64,000 nucleotides of DNA from Bifidobacterium breve (GTDB lineage: Bacteria > Actinomycetota > Actinomycetes > Nanopelagicales > Nanopelagicaceae): the NCBI GenBank assembly GCA_945885625.1, contig CAMCYS010000002.1, positions 1-64,000 of the forward strand, written 5' to 3'. Shown here in pieces: positions 54,633-63,065 of the stretch; positions within the stretch are counted from its first letter, which is position 1; each line of letters begins with the position of its first letter. Under the pieces are notes generated by a model that ran no database searches, was not told where the DNA came from, and saw nothing but the letters and a program-made list of their open reading frames with translations. The translations under genes were made by a program, and so were the position numbers.

Positions 54633-54931
54633 TTTTTATGCGCTTTGCGACCTAAATAAACCCAGGTTGCCATTACCGAAAGAATTAGCGCAAAGCCAAA
54701 AAATAAGTCTTCCATTGGTGCAGATGCAATACGAATTCCCAAAATAGCATCTTTGCTATACATGACAATATTTCTCGAAGTTAGCCACCAATTTGTTAGC
54801 AACTGAAATAGCAAAATAATTGCATACGAAGTCCAGAACACTTTTCGTTTTAGCAGCTTTGTCTTAAGCACTGCTAAATCAATAAAGGCGGCAAGTAAAA
54901 CGGCGATGAAAGCTATTTGAGTGTAAGTCAT
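54629..54931 (-). CDS. crtYd: Lycopene cyclase subunit CrtYd
   Basis: 100 residues from ATG 54929-54931, which overlaps the crtYc stop as ATGA; a start further out (54952) is less likely. Three membrane helices, with ASAPMEDLFFGF holding the conserved PxE(D/E) of the heterodimeric cyclases. CrtYc and CrtYd act together to cyclise lycopene ends to gamma- or beta-carotene in actinobacteria. Confidence 0.9.
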   Translation of the reverse strand: MTYTQIAFIAVLLAAFIDLAVLKTKLLKRKVFWTSYAIILLFQLLTNWWLTSRNIVMYSKDAILGIRIASAPMEDLFFGFALILSVMATWVYLGRKAHKN

Positions 54932-55260
54932 GACTCGTCTCCTACTACCCAATGCTTTTTGACTGTTCGGACCGCTTCGATGGTTAGCAAAGCGGCTAGT
55001 GGCACAATTAGAAAAAATAAGAACTCTTCTAGTGGAATACCAAATGGTCCGAATATTCCCAAGATTTGTTTCTCATCAAAATACCAATGGCCACTACGAA
55101 TGGCATAGGCATCCCAGATCAGGAAGAAGAGCGCGGTCGGTAAAATACTTAAAATTACTCGTTTAAATCTCCGAACAACACCGACCTTTAAAAATACTTC
55201 TAGCCAGATTGACCCCAATAGCGTAAAGGCCAACATCGCCAGGTAGCCATATTTCTGCAC
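54928..55260 (-). CDS. crtYc: Lycopene cyclase subunit CrtYc
   Basis: 110 residues from GTG 55258-55260. Three membrane helices and the segment FGIPLEEFLFFLIVP with the PLEE motif near the third helix. Partner of CrtYd (ATGA overlap). These subunits are encoded opposite to crtE-I-B and meet crtB tail to tail. A CAGAAT at -12 to -7 may be a weak leaderless -10. About 57 bases separate it from the TPP riboswitch that reads the other way. Confidence 0.9.
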   Translation of the reverse strand: MQKYGYLAMLAFTLLGSIWLEVFLKVGVVRRFKRVILSILPTALFFLIWDAYAIRSGHWYFDEKQILGIFGPFGIPLEEFLFFLIVPLAALLTIEAVRTVKKHWVVGDES

Positions 55261-55315
55261 GGTTTAATTCTGTCGTAAAGCAGCGCAATTTGCTTACTAA
55301 ATCGCTATAGTTTGC

Positions 55316-55406
55316 GATGCGGGAGCCGACAGAAATTGGCTGAGAGGATCTGTAATTCACAGATCGACCGCTTGACCGGTCCGGTAATGCGGACCTGGAA
55401 CGGAGT
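55316..55406 (+). promoter_or_regulatory. TPP riboswitch (THI element)
   Basis: The aptamer core is complete: GGGAGCC, GGCTGAGAGGATC, a P3 extension GATCTGT-AATTC-ACAGATC (55347-55365), GACCGCTTGACC, and GGTCCGGTAATGCGGACC followed by TGGAACGGAG. CTGAGA and GGTAATGC match the pyrimidine-sensing and pyrophosphate-sensing parts. The GGAG at its 3' edge (55402-55405) is also the ribosome-binding site of the next gene, six bases before the ATG, so control is probably by hiding the site when TPP is bound. Confidence 0.93.
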
Positions 55407-55411
55407 TAATT

Positions 55412-56002
55412 ATGTCCTATTCACTTTTTACTGCCTGGGGCTATCAAGTTTCGATTTTGGAATTTGTCGCTTCAGTTACAGCATTAATCGGAGTTTGGCT
55501 AGGCACCACAGGCAAGCGAATTACTTGGCCGTGGTGGGGTCTAAGCAGCGCACTTTATGCCGTCTTCTTCTACCAAGCTAACTTACTTGCCAGCGCTGCT
55601 CTACAGTTTGTATTTATCGCCGCTGCGATAAGTGGCTGGCGAGGTTGGGCGCCGACTGGTGCGAAACCTGGCAACTTGAGCACACGTGGCCGCATCTATT
55701 CAATTCTGGCGATACTTGGTTTGTGGTTGGCACTGGCACCGTTGCTCTCTCGAATTGGTGCGGCAGCGACAGTAGTTGATTCATTTCTATTTGTTGGCTC
55801 ATTGACCGCACAGATCTTGATGGTCTTAGAAAAATATGAGAGTTGGATAATCTGGTTAGTTGTGGATATAGCGGGCACGGCTCTCTACTTCAATCAAGGT
55901 TACTATTTCACCTCTTTCCTATATGGAATTTTCACACTAATTGCTCTTCAAGGTTGGAGGCGTTGGTATGCAGATCAACGAAGCGCTCCGCGACCTATTT
56001 AG
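55412..56002 (+). CDS. pnuT: PnuC-family transporter, probable thiamine transporter PnuT
   Basis: 196 residues, seven membrane helices. The sequence FTAWGYQVSILEFVASVTAL and then TWPWWGLSSALYAVFFYQ, and later WIIWLVVDIAGTALYF, follow the PnuC family. PnuC members carry nicotinamide riboside, whereas TPP-riboswitch-controlled members (PnuT) carry thiamine; the riboswitch right upstream makes thiamine the likely cargo. It overlaps the next gene by 35 bases. Confidence 0.88.
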   Translation: MSYSLFTAWGYQVSILEFVASVTALIGVWLGTTGKRITWPWWGLSSALYAVFFYQANLLASAALQFVFIAAAISGWRGWAPTGAKPGNLSTRGRIYSILAILGLWLALAPLLSRIGAAATVVDSFLFVGSLTAQILMVLEKYESWIIWLVVDIAGTALYFNQGYYFTSFLYGIFTLIALQGWRRWYADQRSAPRPI

Positions 56003-56510
56003 CGAATCAGCTAAACCACTTGTCCTAGCAATTGACGGCCCAGCAGGTTCTGGAAAGAGCACGTTAGCCGGTGAGATCGCTCGTGCCTTTTCTGGCACTT
56101 ACGAGATTGAAGTTATACATCTTGACGAGTTATATAACGGTTGGGATAACGCACTTTCAGAAGAACTATTTCAGCGCATCGCTCAGCTAATTGCGGCTCA
56201 GCGAGCAGGCCAGGTTTCCGAACTAGCTATTTATGATTGGTCGGCAGGAACTTTTTCTGGTTCGCGGGAGATTAAGGCTGCACAACTTCTAATTATTGAA
56301 GGCGTAGGCAGCTCAAATCAGCTGCTTCATAAGAGCTTCACAACTTCGATCTGGCTAGACATTGATCAAAGTATTGGATTGGCGCGGGTTTTAGGGCGCG
56401 ATGGCGAAGAGATACGTGATGAGATGGTCAAGTGGCAGCAGATGGAAAGTGAATATTTTGCACGCGACTTAACTCGCGAAAGAGCGGATTTCATCCTCTC
56501 TACGCAATAG
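55968..56510 (+). CDS. P-loop kinase of the uridine-kinase superfamily in the TPP operon
   Basis: 180 residues from ATG 55968, with GGAGG seven bases upstream; a start at 55941 lacks that site. Walker A is DGPAGSGKST (23-32), the following acidic loop is HLDELYNGWDN (51-61), and the lid region near RVLGRDGEEIRDE is arginine-rich. The family phosphorylates small hydroxyl substrates such as nucleosides or vitamins. It overlaps pnuT by 35 bases under the same TPP riboswitch, so thiamine or a thiamine precursor is a candidate substrate. This is inference; no family member of known substrate is recognised. Confidence 0.7.
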   Translation: MQINEALRDLFSESAKPLVLAIDGPAGSGKSTLAGEIARAFSGTYEIEVIHLDELYNGWDNALSEELFQRIAQLIAAQRAGQVSELAIYDWSAGTFSGSREIKAAQLLIIEGVGSSNQLLHKSFTTSIWLDIDQSIGLARVLGRDGEEIRDEMVKWQQMESEYFARDLTRERADFILSTQ

Positions 56511-56516
56511 CTAGCC

Positions 56517-56522
56517 TAAGAT
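56517..56522 (+). promoter_or_regulatory. -10 element TAAGAT of a leaderless pknB transcript
   Basis: TAAGAT lies at exactly -12 to -7 of the GTG at 56529, with no Shine-Dalgarno between. It falls in the 18-base gap after the kinase gene. Confidence 0.5.
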
Positions 56523-56528
56523 TTAGCT

Positions 56529-58457
56529 GTGTCTGATCTAACTGGCGAATTAATTGATGACCGTTACCAGTTAACGGCGCTGCTTGCGACAGGTGGCATG
56601 GCAACAATTTACAGTGGCATCGACACTCGGCTAGATCGCAAGGTTGCCGTCAAGATCATGCACCCGCATCTCGCACAGGATGAAGATTTCGTTGGTCGCT
56701 TTATTCGTGAAGCAAAAGCCGCCGCCTCACTATCGCATCCAAATATTGTGACAGTACAAGATCAAGGTTGGAATCAGAGTGGCATTCCGGCAGTTTTCAT
56801 TGTGATGGAACTAGTCGAAGGCCACACTCTTCGTGATTACATTCATGAACGAGGCAAACTCGCAATTGATGATGCGCTTTCATTTATCGAACCTGTCTTA
56901 AGCGCACTAGCCGCCGCTCACAATATTGGGATCATTCATCGTGACATAAAGCCAGAAAATATTTTGATCTCAAAGGAAGGCCGCGTAAAGATCGCCGACT
57001 TCGGCTTAGCCCGAGGCAATATGTTGGGTACGACAATGACGGCTGAATCCAGCGTGATTCTTGGCAGCGTGTCATACCTATCCCCTGAGCAAGTTCAACG
57101 AGGTGTTGCAGATTCGCGTAGCGATGTTTACGCCGCGGCGATTGTGTTATTCGAAATGATCACTGGCGAAAAACCATTTGCTGCCGAAACGCCAATCCAA
57201 ATCGCCTATATGCATGTAAACGAGAAGATCCCATTATTGAGTAGCAAGCTAAAAGGCGTTCCAACAGCTCTTGAGAACCTGGTTGCCAAAGCTACAAGCG
57301 CTAACCCAGATGATCGACCACGTGATGCCGGTGAATTTCTGGCTGAGCTCGAACGTGTACGCAGTGAAATTGATCCGAAACGTAAGCAGATGAGTCTTCA
57401 GTTAGATCTGCCAGTTGCTCCAATTCGAGAAGAAGTGCGAGATAGATCTCGTGCTGCCAAGCGTGCCGAAGCTGCGAAATCAGCGCAAGCAACCGAGATA
57501 GTTGCCCCCATGACCGAGAGCACTGCAGGCACTAAGAATGATCGCGCCGAAGAGCGCCGCCGCGTAAGTAAACGAGTTCGTCGCAATCGCATCATCGCGT
57601 TACTGCTAGCTGTAACTGTTGGCGCTTCCGGTTGGTGGATCATCCTTGGTCCAGGCGCAAAAGTCAGCGTGCCTTCAGTCATTGGTGCTTCAGTTGATAA
57701 AGCTAATTCTCTGCTAACTCCACTTGGACTTAAGAGTGAAGTTACCGATCGAGTTTATAGTGAAGAAGATGCTGAAGGATTGATCATCGCGCAAAACCCA
57801 GCCGGCGGCGACAAGACTGATCCAAATGGCACTGTGAAATTAACCGTCTCTAAAGGTGCTGAGCGTTATTTAGTCCCACAACTCGTTGGCTTAACACCAG
57901 AGGCTGCCGTAAATGCCATCGCTAAATTTCCGATTAAAACCGGAACAATTACGGAAGTATTTAACTCGCAAATTCCGAAAGGTTTTGTAATTTCGGCTAA
58001 ACCTGCACCAGGTACAAAAGTACGTCGTGATGCCACAATTGATTTGGTAGTCAGCAAGGGTATTGAAACCCTGGCGCTAGCTTCATACGTTGGGAAAATT
58101 GGTGAAGAAGCTCTTACAGAGTTAACTGAGGCTGGCTTTGATGTAACGGTCACATATGCCTTTGATGAAAAAATAATTCCGGGTGGCGTAATTTCACAGA
58201 ACCCCGCTACTGGCGACATTCCTAAAGGTGCAAAAATTGAATTAAAGATTTCTAAAGGTTCATCACTTATAACTATCCCAACTAATGGAATTATTGGGCA
58301 GACCCAAGCCAAAGCGACTCAAATTCTTGAGGATCTTGGTTTGGTAGTTAAAGTGAAAACTCTTGGCGCTAATAGGGCGAAAAAGGTAATTAATGTTTCA
58401 CCGAAAGAGGGCACCAAGGTCAAACGTGGCGACACTGTGACCATCACAGTAGGCTAG
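56529..58457 (+). CDS. pknB: PASTA-domain Ser/Thr protein kinase (PknB-like)
   Basis: 642 residues from GTG 56529. Kinase domain 13-275: glycine loop LLATGGMATIYSG, K42 (VAVKIM), HRD at 137-139 with KPEN, DFG at 157-159, activation loop ending in SPEQ. A basic juxtamembrane segment (RVSKRVRRNR), one membrane helix (about 355-372), then four PASTA repeats of about 65 residues, each ending in SKG or TVG. PASTA repeats sense muropeptides or lipid II and regulate wall growth and division. It is not beside the dcw genes but probably serves them. The gene has its own leaderless-type promoter. Confidence 0.95.
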   Translation: MSDLTGELIDDRYQLTALLATGGMATIYSGIDTRLDRKVAVKIMHPHLAQDEDFVGRFIREAKAAASLSHPNIVTVQDQGWNQSGIPAVFIVMELVEGHTLRDYIHERGKLAIDDALSFIEPVLSALAAAHNIGIIHRDIKPENILISKEGRVKIADFGLARGNMLGTTMTAESSVILGSVSYLSPEQVQRGVADSRSDVYAAAIVLFEMITGEKPFAAETPIQIAYMHVNEKIPLLSSKLKGVPTALENLVAKATSANPDDRPRDAGEFLAELERVRSEIDPKRKQMSLQLDLPVAPIREEVRDRSRAAKRAEAAKSAQATEIVAPMTESTAGTKNDRAEERRRVSKRVRRNRIIALLLAVTVGASGWWIILGPGAKVSVPSVIGASVDKANSLLTPLGLKSEVTDRVYSEEDAEGLIIAQNPAGGDKTDPNGTVKLTVSKGAERYLVPQLVGLTPEAAVNAIAKFPIKTGTITEVFNSQIPKGFVISAKPAPGTKVRRDATIDLVVSKGIETLALASYVGKIGEEALTELTEAGFDVTVTYAFDEKIIPGGVISQNPATGDIPKGAKIELKISKGSSLITIPTNGIIGQTQAKATQILEDLGLVVKVKTLGANRAKKVINVSPKEGTKVKRGDTVTITVG

Positions 58458-58461
58458 CCAA

Positions 58462-59328
58462 ATGTCTAAAGCGAAAATTAATGGCCCCCGGCTTGGTGCA
58501 CACACTCCTACTTCAGGTGGAATGGCCAAACGCTCAATCGCCTATGCCGAACTAACTGGCGCTGAAGTTATTCAAGTTTTCGCATCTAACCCGCGTGGTT
58601 GGGCAATGCCGGAAAGTAACCCAGTAGCTGATGAAGAATTTCGTAGCAAAGCCGCTGCGCTAGATATTCTCACTTATGTTCATGCGCCCTTCTTAATTAA
58701 TTTGGGTTCGCCAACTGTTGGTACCTACGAGAATTCAGTTGCCTCCACTGCTTATTCGCTAAAGCGCGGTGCCGAAATTGGTGCTCTTGGCGTGGTTATT
58801 CACACTGGGTCTGCGGTTGATGTGAATAATGTTGAGAATGCCTGGAAACAGATTCACGAAGGCATGATGCCGGTTCTTAATGCTTTGGGTGACCATGCCC
58901 CAATGCTTTTACTCGAACCAACTGCTGGGCAAGGTCAATCACTAGTTAAGAAGTTAGATGATCTAACAAATTATTTGAAAGCTTTGGAATATCACCCAAA
59001 GGTCGGAATCTGCCTTGATACCTGCCATGTATTTGCAGCTGGGCATGACATTGCCAAAAAAGGTGGCATGACTGAAACTATTGATCTGTTAATTGAAATT
59101 GCTGGCGCCGAGCGTTTCCAACTTGTCCATGCAAATGATTCAATGGATGTTTGTGGTGCGCTTAAGGATCGCCACCAAAATATAGGTGAAGGCCATATCG
59201 GCTTGGCCGCTTTCCAAGAGATGCTTGATCACCCCGTAATGAAAAATGTACCCATGGTTCTAGAAACTCCGGGCATGGAACCAGAACATGGCAAAGAGAT
59301 TGCGATGCTAAAGAAAATGCGTGGATGA
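58462..59328 (+). CDS. nfo: Endonuclease IV (AP endonuclease family 2)
   Basis: 288 residues, TIM barrel for abasic-site incision. Metal-site segments: HAPFLINLGS, VIHTGSAVD, LLLEPTAGQG (usually ENTAGQG, here P for N), GICLDTCHVFAAGHD, LVHANDSMDVCGALKDRHQN and GEGHIG, and VLETPGM. All His, Glu and Asp ligands appear present. It starts 4 bases after pknB. The N-to-P change sits beside the metal-binding glutamate. Confidence 0.88.
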   Translation: MSKAKINGPRLGAHTPTSGGMAKRSIAYAELTGAEVIQVFASNPRGWAMPESNPVADEEFRSKAAALDILTYVHAPFLINLGSPTVGTYENSVASTAYSLKRGAEIGALGVVIHTGSAVDVNNVENAWKQIHEGMMPVLNALGDHAPMLLLEPTAGQGQSLVKKLDDLTNYLKALEYHPKVGICLDTCHVFAAGHDIAKKGGMTETIDLLIEIAGAERFQLVHANDSMDVCGALKDRHQNIGEGHIGLAAFQEMLDHPVMKNVPMVLETPGMEPEHGKEIAMLKKMRG

Positions 59329-60185
59329 ACGCGCGCCATAATCTGCAGTTGAGGCTGGCGCCATGGGCGCTATTAACGGTCTCAGCTGCTTGGGGTCTTT
59401 CCTTTGTAGTTATGAAGCCAGCGATTGAGCGACAAAGTGTAAATAATTTCCTTTTTACCCGTTTCGTCTTGGCCGTCTTAGTAATGATTCTGATTCGCCC
59501 GCAAGTAGTAAAACTTTTCAATAAGGATTTACTCTTACGCGGCTTCGGCGCTGGCTTCCTCCTTGGCGGTGGCTATATCTTTCAAACTATAGGTCTAGCC
59601 AATACCGGCGCAGCTATCACTGGTTTTGTAACTGGCTTATATGTGATTCTTACACCACTTTTTGCCGCCGTAATCTTTAAAGATCGAATTTCAAAGACCA
59701 CCTGGCTCTACGTTCTAATGGCCACCATTGGCTTGGCCCTACTCTCATTGCAGGGTTGGACGGTGGGTTTTGGTGAGCTAATGGTTTTCTTTAGCGCCAT
59801 CGCATTTGCGGCACACATAACTGCGCTAAGTAAGTGGTCATCTGGGCGAGACGTTTATGCCATGACAATTACCCAGTTAATGATGTGCGCAATGATAACC
59901 GGCGTTGCATCTGCATTTGAAGGTTACTCATTGCCGCCAGATAATGGGGTTTGGGGAGTCGTGATTTTCACCGCTGTATTTGCGACTGCGATTGCCTTTA
60001 TTGTGCAGACTTGGTCGCAAGCACATATGTCAGCAACTAAAGTGGCAGTGATTCTGACTATGGAGGTAGTTTTCGCCGCGATCTTTGCAGTGATCTTTGG
60101 TGGAGAGCGATTATCTTTACAAGAAGCACTCGGTGGAATTTTAGTAGTCACTGCTATGTACTTAATAGTTCTAAAGGAATCGTGA
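59325..60185 (+). CDS. EamA/DMT-family transporter
   Basis: 286 residues, ten membrane helices in two EamA repeats. The segment AAWGLSFVVMKPAIE starts the first repeat and GFVTGLYVILTPLFAAVIFKDRIS ends it. The second repeat ends ILTMEVVFAAIFAVIFGGERLS. Members export amino acids, nucleotides or other metabolites; the substrate is unknown. Overlaps nfo as ATGA. Threonine aldolase follows by 12 bases. Confidence 0.87.
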   Translation: MNARHNLQLRLAPWALLTVSAAWGLSFVVMKPAIERQSVNNFLFTRFVLAVLVMILIRPQVVKLFNKDLLLRGFGAGFLLGGGYIFQTIGLANTGAAITGFVTGLYVILTPLFAAVIFKDRISKTTWLYVLMATIGLALLSLQGWTVGFGELMVFFSAIAFAAHITALSKWSSGRDVYAMTITQLMMCAMITGVASAFEGYSLPPDNGVWGVVIFTAVFATAIAFIVQTWSQAHMSATKVAVILTMEVVFAAIFAVIFGGERLSLQEALGGILVVTAMYLIVLKES

Positions 60186-60197
60186 GAGACTAACCGC

Positions 60198-61232
60198 ATG
60201 AGAGTTGATCTTCGTTCTGACACTGTCACTGCCCCATCGGCTGCGATGCGTGAGGCAATTGCTAACGCACCGGTTGGCGATGATGTTTATGGTGATGATC
60301 CAACTGTTAACTCACTTGAAGAACGAGTTGCTGCGATGTTTGGTAAAGAAGGAGCTGTTTTCACGCCAACTGGCTCACTTGCTAACCAATTAGCTATTCG
60401 TATGTTGGTTGCTCCAGGTGAAGAACTATTGGCTGAAACTAATTCACATATCGTTCGCGCCGAACTTGGGGCTGCGGCAGTTTTCTCTGGTATTACAACT
60501 CGAACTTGGCCAGCAGTAAATGGTTTACTTGAAGCGAAAGCTGCTCTGGAAATCGCACGCCCGGAATCTGGCCCATATTTAGTTTCAACTACCGCAATTG
60601 CGGTGGAAAATACCCATAACTTTGGTGGCGGCACTGTTCAGCCAATTACTGAGATTGCCACCCTTGCCGCAGGTGCTCAAAAGCTAGGTTTAGCGCTGCA
60701 TCTCGATGGGGCTCGTATCTGGAATGCCCACGTGGCCAGTGGCGTCTCTTTCCTCGAATATGGCAAACACTTCGACACCATCAGCGTCTGTTTATCTAAG
60801 GGACTAGGCGCACCGATCGGTTCGGTAATGATCTCAACTAAAGAGCGCGTTGCTAAAGCTCGAGTATGGCGTAAGCGGTATGGCGCAGGTATGCGCCAAG
60901 TTGGTTTGCTCGCAGCCGCTGGTCACTACGCGCTTGATCACAATATTGCGCCCCTGGCTGAGGATCATCGCCGCGCAAAAGAGATTGCAATTGCTTTGAA
61001 TTCATTAATTCCCTCGTTGATTAATCCGGCAACCGTGCAGACAAATATTGTTGGTCTTGATTTAACTGCATTAAGTATTTCGGCAGCCGAACTAGCTACT
61101 CGCTGCAAGGCTGAAGGTTTGTTGATTGGCGCACTTGGGCCAAAGTATGCGCGTCTAGTTACACATTTAGATATTGATGACGCAGGAACAGCTCATGCAA
61201 TCGATGTTTTAAAGCGCACCCTCGTGGCTTAA
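60198..61232 (+). CDS. ltaE: Low-specificity L-threonine aldolase
   Basis: 344 residues, PLP fold type I. The N-terminus MRVDLRSDTVTAPSAAMREA and GDDVYGDDPTVNSLEE are diagnostic; ENTHNFGGGTV and HLDGARIWNAH lead to the PLP lysine K201 in CLSKGLGAPIGSV. It splits threonine and allo-threonine to glycine and acetaldehyde. GAGACT at -12 to -7 may be a -10. It overlaps the convergent ogt by 24 bases at the 3' end. Confidence 0.94.
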   Translation: MRVDLRSDTVTAPSAAMREAIANAPVGDDVYGDDPTVNSLEERVAAMFGKEGAVFTPTGSLANQLAIRMLVAPGEELLAETNSHIVRAELGAAAVFSGITTRTWPAVNGLLEAKAALEIARPESGPYLVSTTAIAVENTHNFGGGTVQPITEIATLAAGAQKLGLALHLDGARIWNAHVASGVSFLEYGKHFDTISVCLSKGLGAPIGSVMISTKERVAKARVWRKRYGAGMRQVGLLAAAGHYALDHNIAPLAEDHRRAKEIAIALNSLIPSLINPATVQTNIVGLDLTALSISAAELATRCKAEGLLIGALGPKYARLVTHLDIDDAGTAHAIDVLKRTLVA

Positions 61233-61703
61233 TAGCCACTCTTTTTTGTTAACACCATAGGCATAGTTTCCTAGTGCGCCACCACTCTTAACAATCCTGT
61301 GGCAGGGCACAACTAACATGATGGCATTTTTCGCACAGGCAGTTCCTGCTGCTCGCACTGCAGCTGCCGAACCAGCCCGATCTGCTAAATCTGCATAAGT
61401 AATAACTACGCCCGCTTTTACTTTGCGCATTGCTTTCCAGGCGGCTTGTGAAAATGTGGCTCCTGGTTGCCTAACTGATATGCCATTAATTGCCGAGATA
61501 TCACCATCAAAGTAGTCTGCAATTAAATCGCTAATAATCGGAATATTTCGGACGACTTTGATTTCACGACCCTGATCGGCGAGATTTAATCCAGCTTTAA
61601 GCGCAGAGATGTTTGAGAGATTTGCTCCGAGCAAGACATGCTCATCGGCAATTAAATTTAGATTGCCAACTGGGGTCTTGCTGGTGGTAATTAAAAGCGT
61701 CAC
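61209..61703 (-). CDS. ogt: Methylated-DNA--protein-cysteine methyltransferase
   Basis: 164 residues from GTG 61701-61703. The acceptor cysteine is C134 in VVPCHRIVKS, and the DNA-reading helix has RAAGTACAKNAI. It removes alkyl groups from O6-alkylguanine. It starts 10 bases after the aroG-type gene's stop, with TAAGTT at -12 to -7 overlapping that stop, so it may have its own leaderless transcript. Confidence 0.95.
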   Translation of the reverse strand: MTLLITTSKTPVGNLNLIADEHVLLGANLSNISALKAGLNLADQGREIKVVRNIPIISDLIADYFDGDISAINGISVRQPGATFSQAAWKAMRKVKAGVVITYADLADRAGSAAAVRAAGTACAKNAIMLVVPCHRIVKSGGALGNYAYGVNKKEWLLSHEGAL

Positions 61704-61706
61704 AGG

Positions 61707-61715
61707 TGAAACTTA
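61707..61715 (-). promoter_or_regulatory. -10 element TAAGTT before ogt
   Basis: TAAGTT on the minus strand (61715-61710) ends 6 bases before the GTG and includes the TAA stop of the DAHP synthase gene. No Shine-Dalgarno sequence is present. Confidence 0.4.
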
Positions 61716-63059
61716 ACGGTCGCGCAACATCTCCGCTACTAAAAATGCCAACTCAAGTGACTGTGAATGATTTAGGCGTGGATCGCAGGCACTCTCATAA
61801 CGTGAAGCTAGATCTTCGTGCGAGATCTGCTCGCCACCGCCAACGCACTCAGTTACATCATCACCTGTGAGCTCAATATGAATACCGCCCGGGTGGGTGC
61901 CCAGCGACTTATGTACTTCGAAAAAGCCTTTAACTTCATCGAGCACATCATCAAATCTGCGAGTCTTATAGCCACTTGGTGCTTCGTAAGTATTGCCATG
62001 CATTGGATCGCAGACCCAAAGAACTTTAGCCCCCGACTTGGTTACCCCATCGACTAGAGCTGGCAGAACCTCGCGAATCTTGCCAGCGCCCATGCGAGTT
62101 ATAAACGTTAACCGTCCTGGTTCGCGATCTGGGTCTAAGCGATCAATCAAAGTTAGGGCATCTTCTACCGTGGACTTCGGCCCTAGTTTTACGCCGATTG
62201 GATTGCGAATCTTTGATGCGAAATCAATATGGGCGCCATCTAGCTGACGAGTACGCTCGCCGATCCAGAGGAAGTGTGCTGAAACATCGTAAGGTAAGTC
62301 GGTACGTGAATCGATGCGAGTTAGCGCTTTTTCGTATTCCAGAATTAGAGCTTCGTGGCTTGAATAGAAATCAACGGTCTTAAATTCTTCCGGGCTAACG
62401 CCAGCTGATGTCATAAACGCAAGTGCGCGCCCAATTTCTTGAGCCATTGCTTCGTAACGCTCACCGACAGAACTATCGCGAATAAAACCTTTGTTCCACT
62501 CGTGCACTTGGCGCAGATCTGCAAAACCACCTTGGGTAAATGCGCGAACTAAGTTCAGAGTTGCAGATGATGTGTTGTAAACCCGAACTAACCGATCTGG
62601 GTCTGGCGTGCGTGACTCAAGTGTGAACTCAAGATCATTAACCGCGTCGCCTCGGTAAGCTGGCAACGTTACGTCGCCACGAGTTTCATTGTCATTCGAA
62701 CGTGGCTTAGCAAATTGCCCAGCCATGCGACCAACTTTTACAACTGGCAAACTTGAGTAGTATTGCAGAACAGCAGCCATCTGCAGAATTGTCTTGATGC
62801 GATTACGAATTGAGTCAGCAGTTGCTGCCACGAAAGTTTCGGCACAGTCGCCACCTTGTAACCAGAATGCTTTGCCCTCAGCGGCTAGCGCAATCTTTGC
62901 TTTCAAGTTATCGCACTCGCCAGCAAAAACTAGCGGCGGGAAAGCTTTCAGTTGATTTACGGCCTTAGTTACTGGCTCGCCATCTAAGCCACCCGGCCAT
63001 TGCGGTTGTTGGGCCGCAACCAGGCCAGGCGTAAATAGATTATCGAGGGAAGAAGTCAT
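61713..63059 (-). CDS. aroG: Class II DAHP synthase
   Basis: 448 residues, the plant-like type II enzyme usual in actinobacteria. It joins PEP and erythrose 4-phosphate, the first step towards chorismate. Signature segments are WLQGGDCAETF, RMAGQFAKPRS, LPAYRGD, SSHEALILEYE, IGERTRQLDGAHIDF, GVKLGP, ITRMGAGK, WVCDPMHGN and GIHIELTGDDVTEC. The ATG is preceded by TATTCT at exactly -12 to -7, and no Shine-Dalgarno is present. The gene supplies the trp genes at the other end of the window. Confidence 0.96.
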   Translation of the reverse strand: MTSSLDNLFTPGLVAAQQPQWPGGLDGEPVTKAVNQLKAFPPLVFAGECDNLKAKIALAAEGKAFWLQGGDCAETFVAATADSIRNRIKTILQMAAVLQYYSSLPVVKVGRMAGQFAKPRSNDNETRGDVTLPAYRGDAVNDLEFTLESRTPDPDRLVRVYNTSSATLNLVRAFTQGGFADLRQVHEWNKGFIRDSSVGERYEAMAQEIGRALAFMTSAGVSPEEFKTVDFYSSHEALILEYEKALTRIDSRTDLPYDVSAHFLWIGERTRQLDGAHIDFASKIRNPIGVKLGPKSTVEDALTLIDRLDPDREPGRLTFITRMGAGKIREVLPALVDGVTKSGAKVLWVCDPMHGNTYEAPSGYKTRRFDDVLDEVKGFFEVHKSLGTHPGGIHIELTGDDVTECVGGGEQISHEDLASRYESACDPRLNHSQSLELAFLVAEMLRDR

Positions 63060-63065
63060 GGCTTA

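Noticed and set aside
57866-58312. 148-codon minus-strand ORF under the PASTA region of pknB
   Set aside because: Antisense of repeated PASTA codons; no ribosome-binding site and no recognisable domain.
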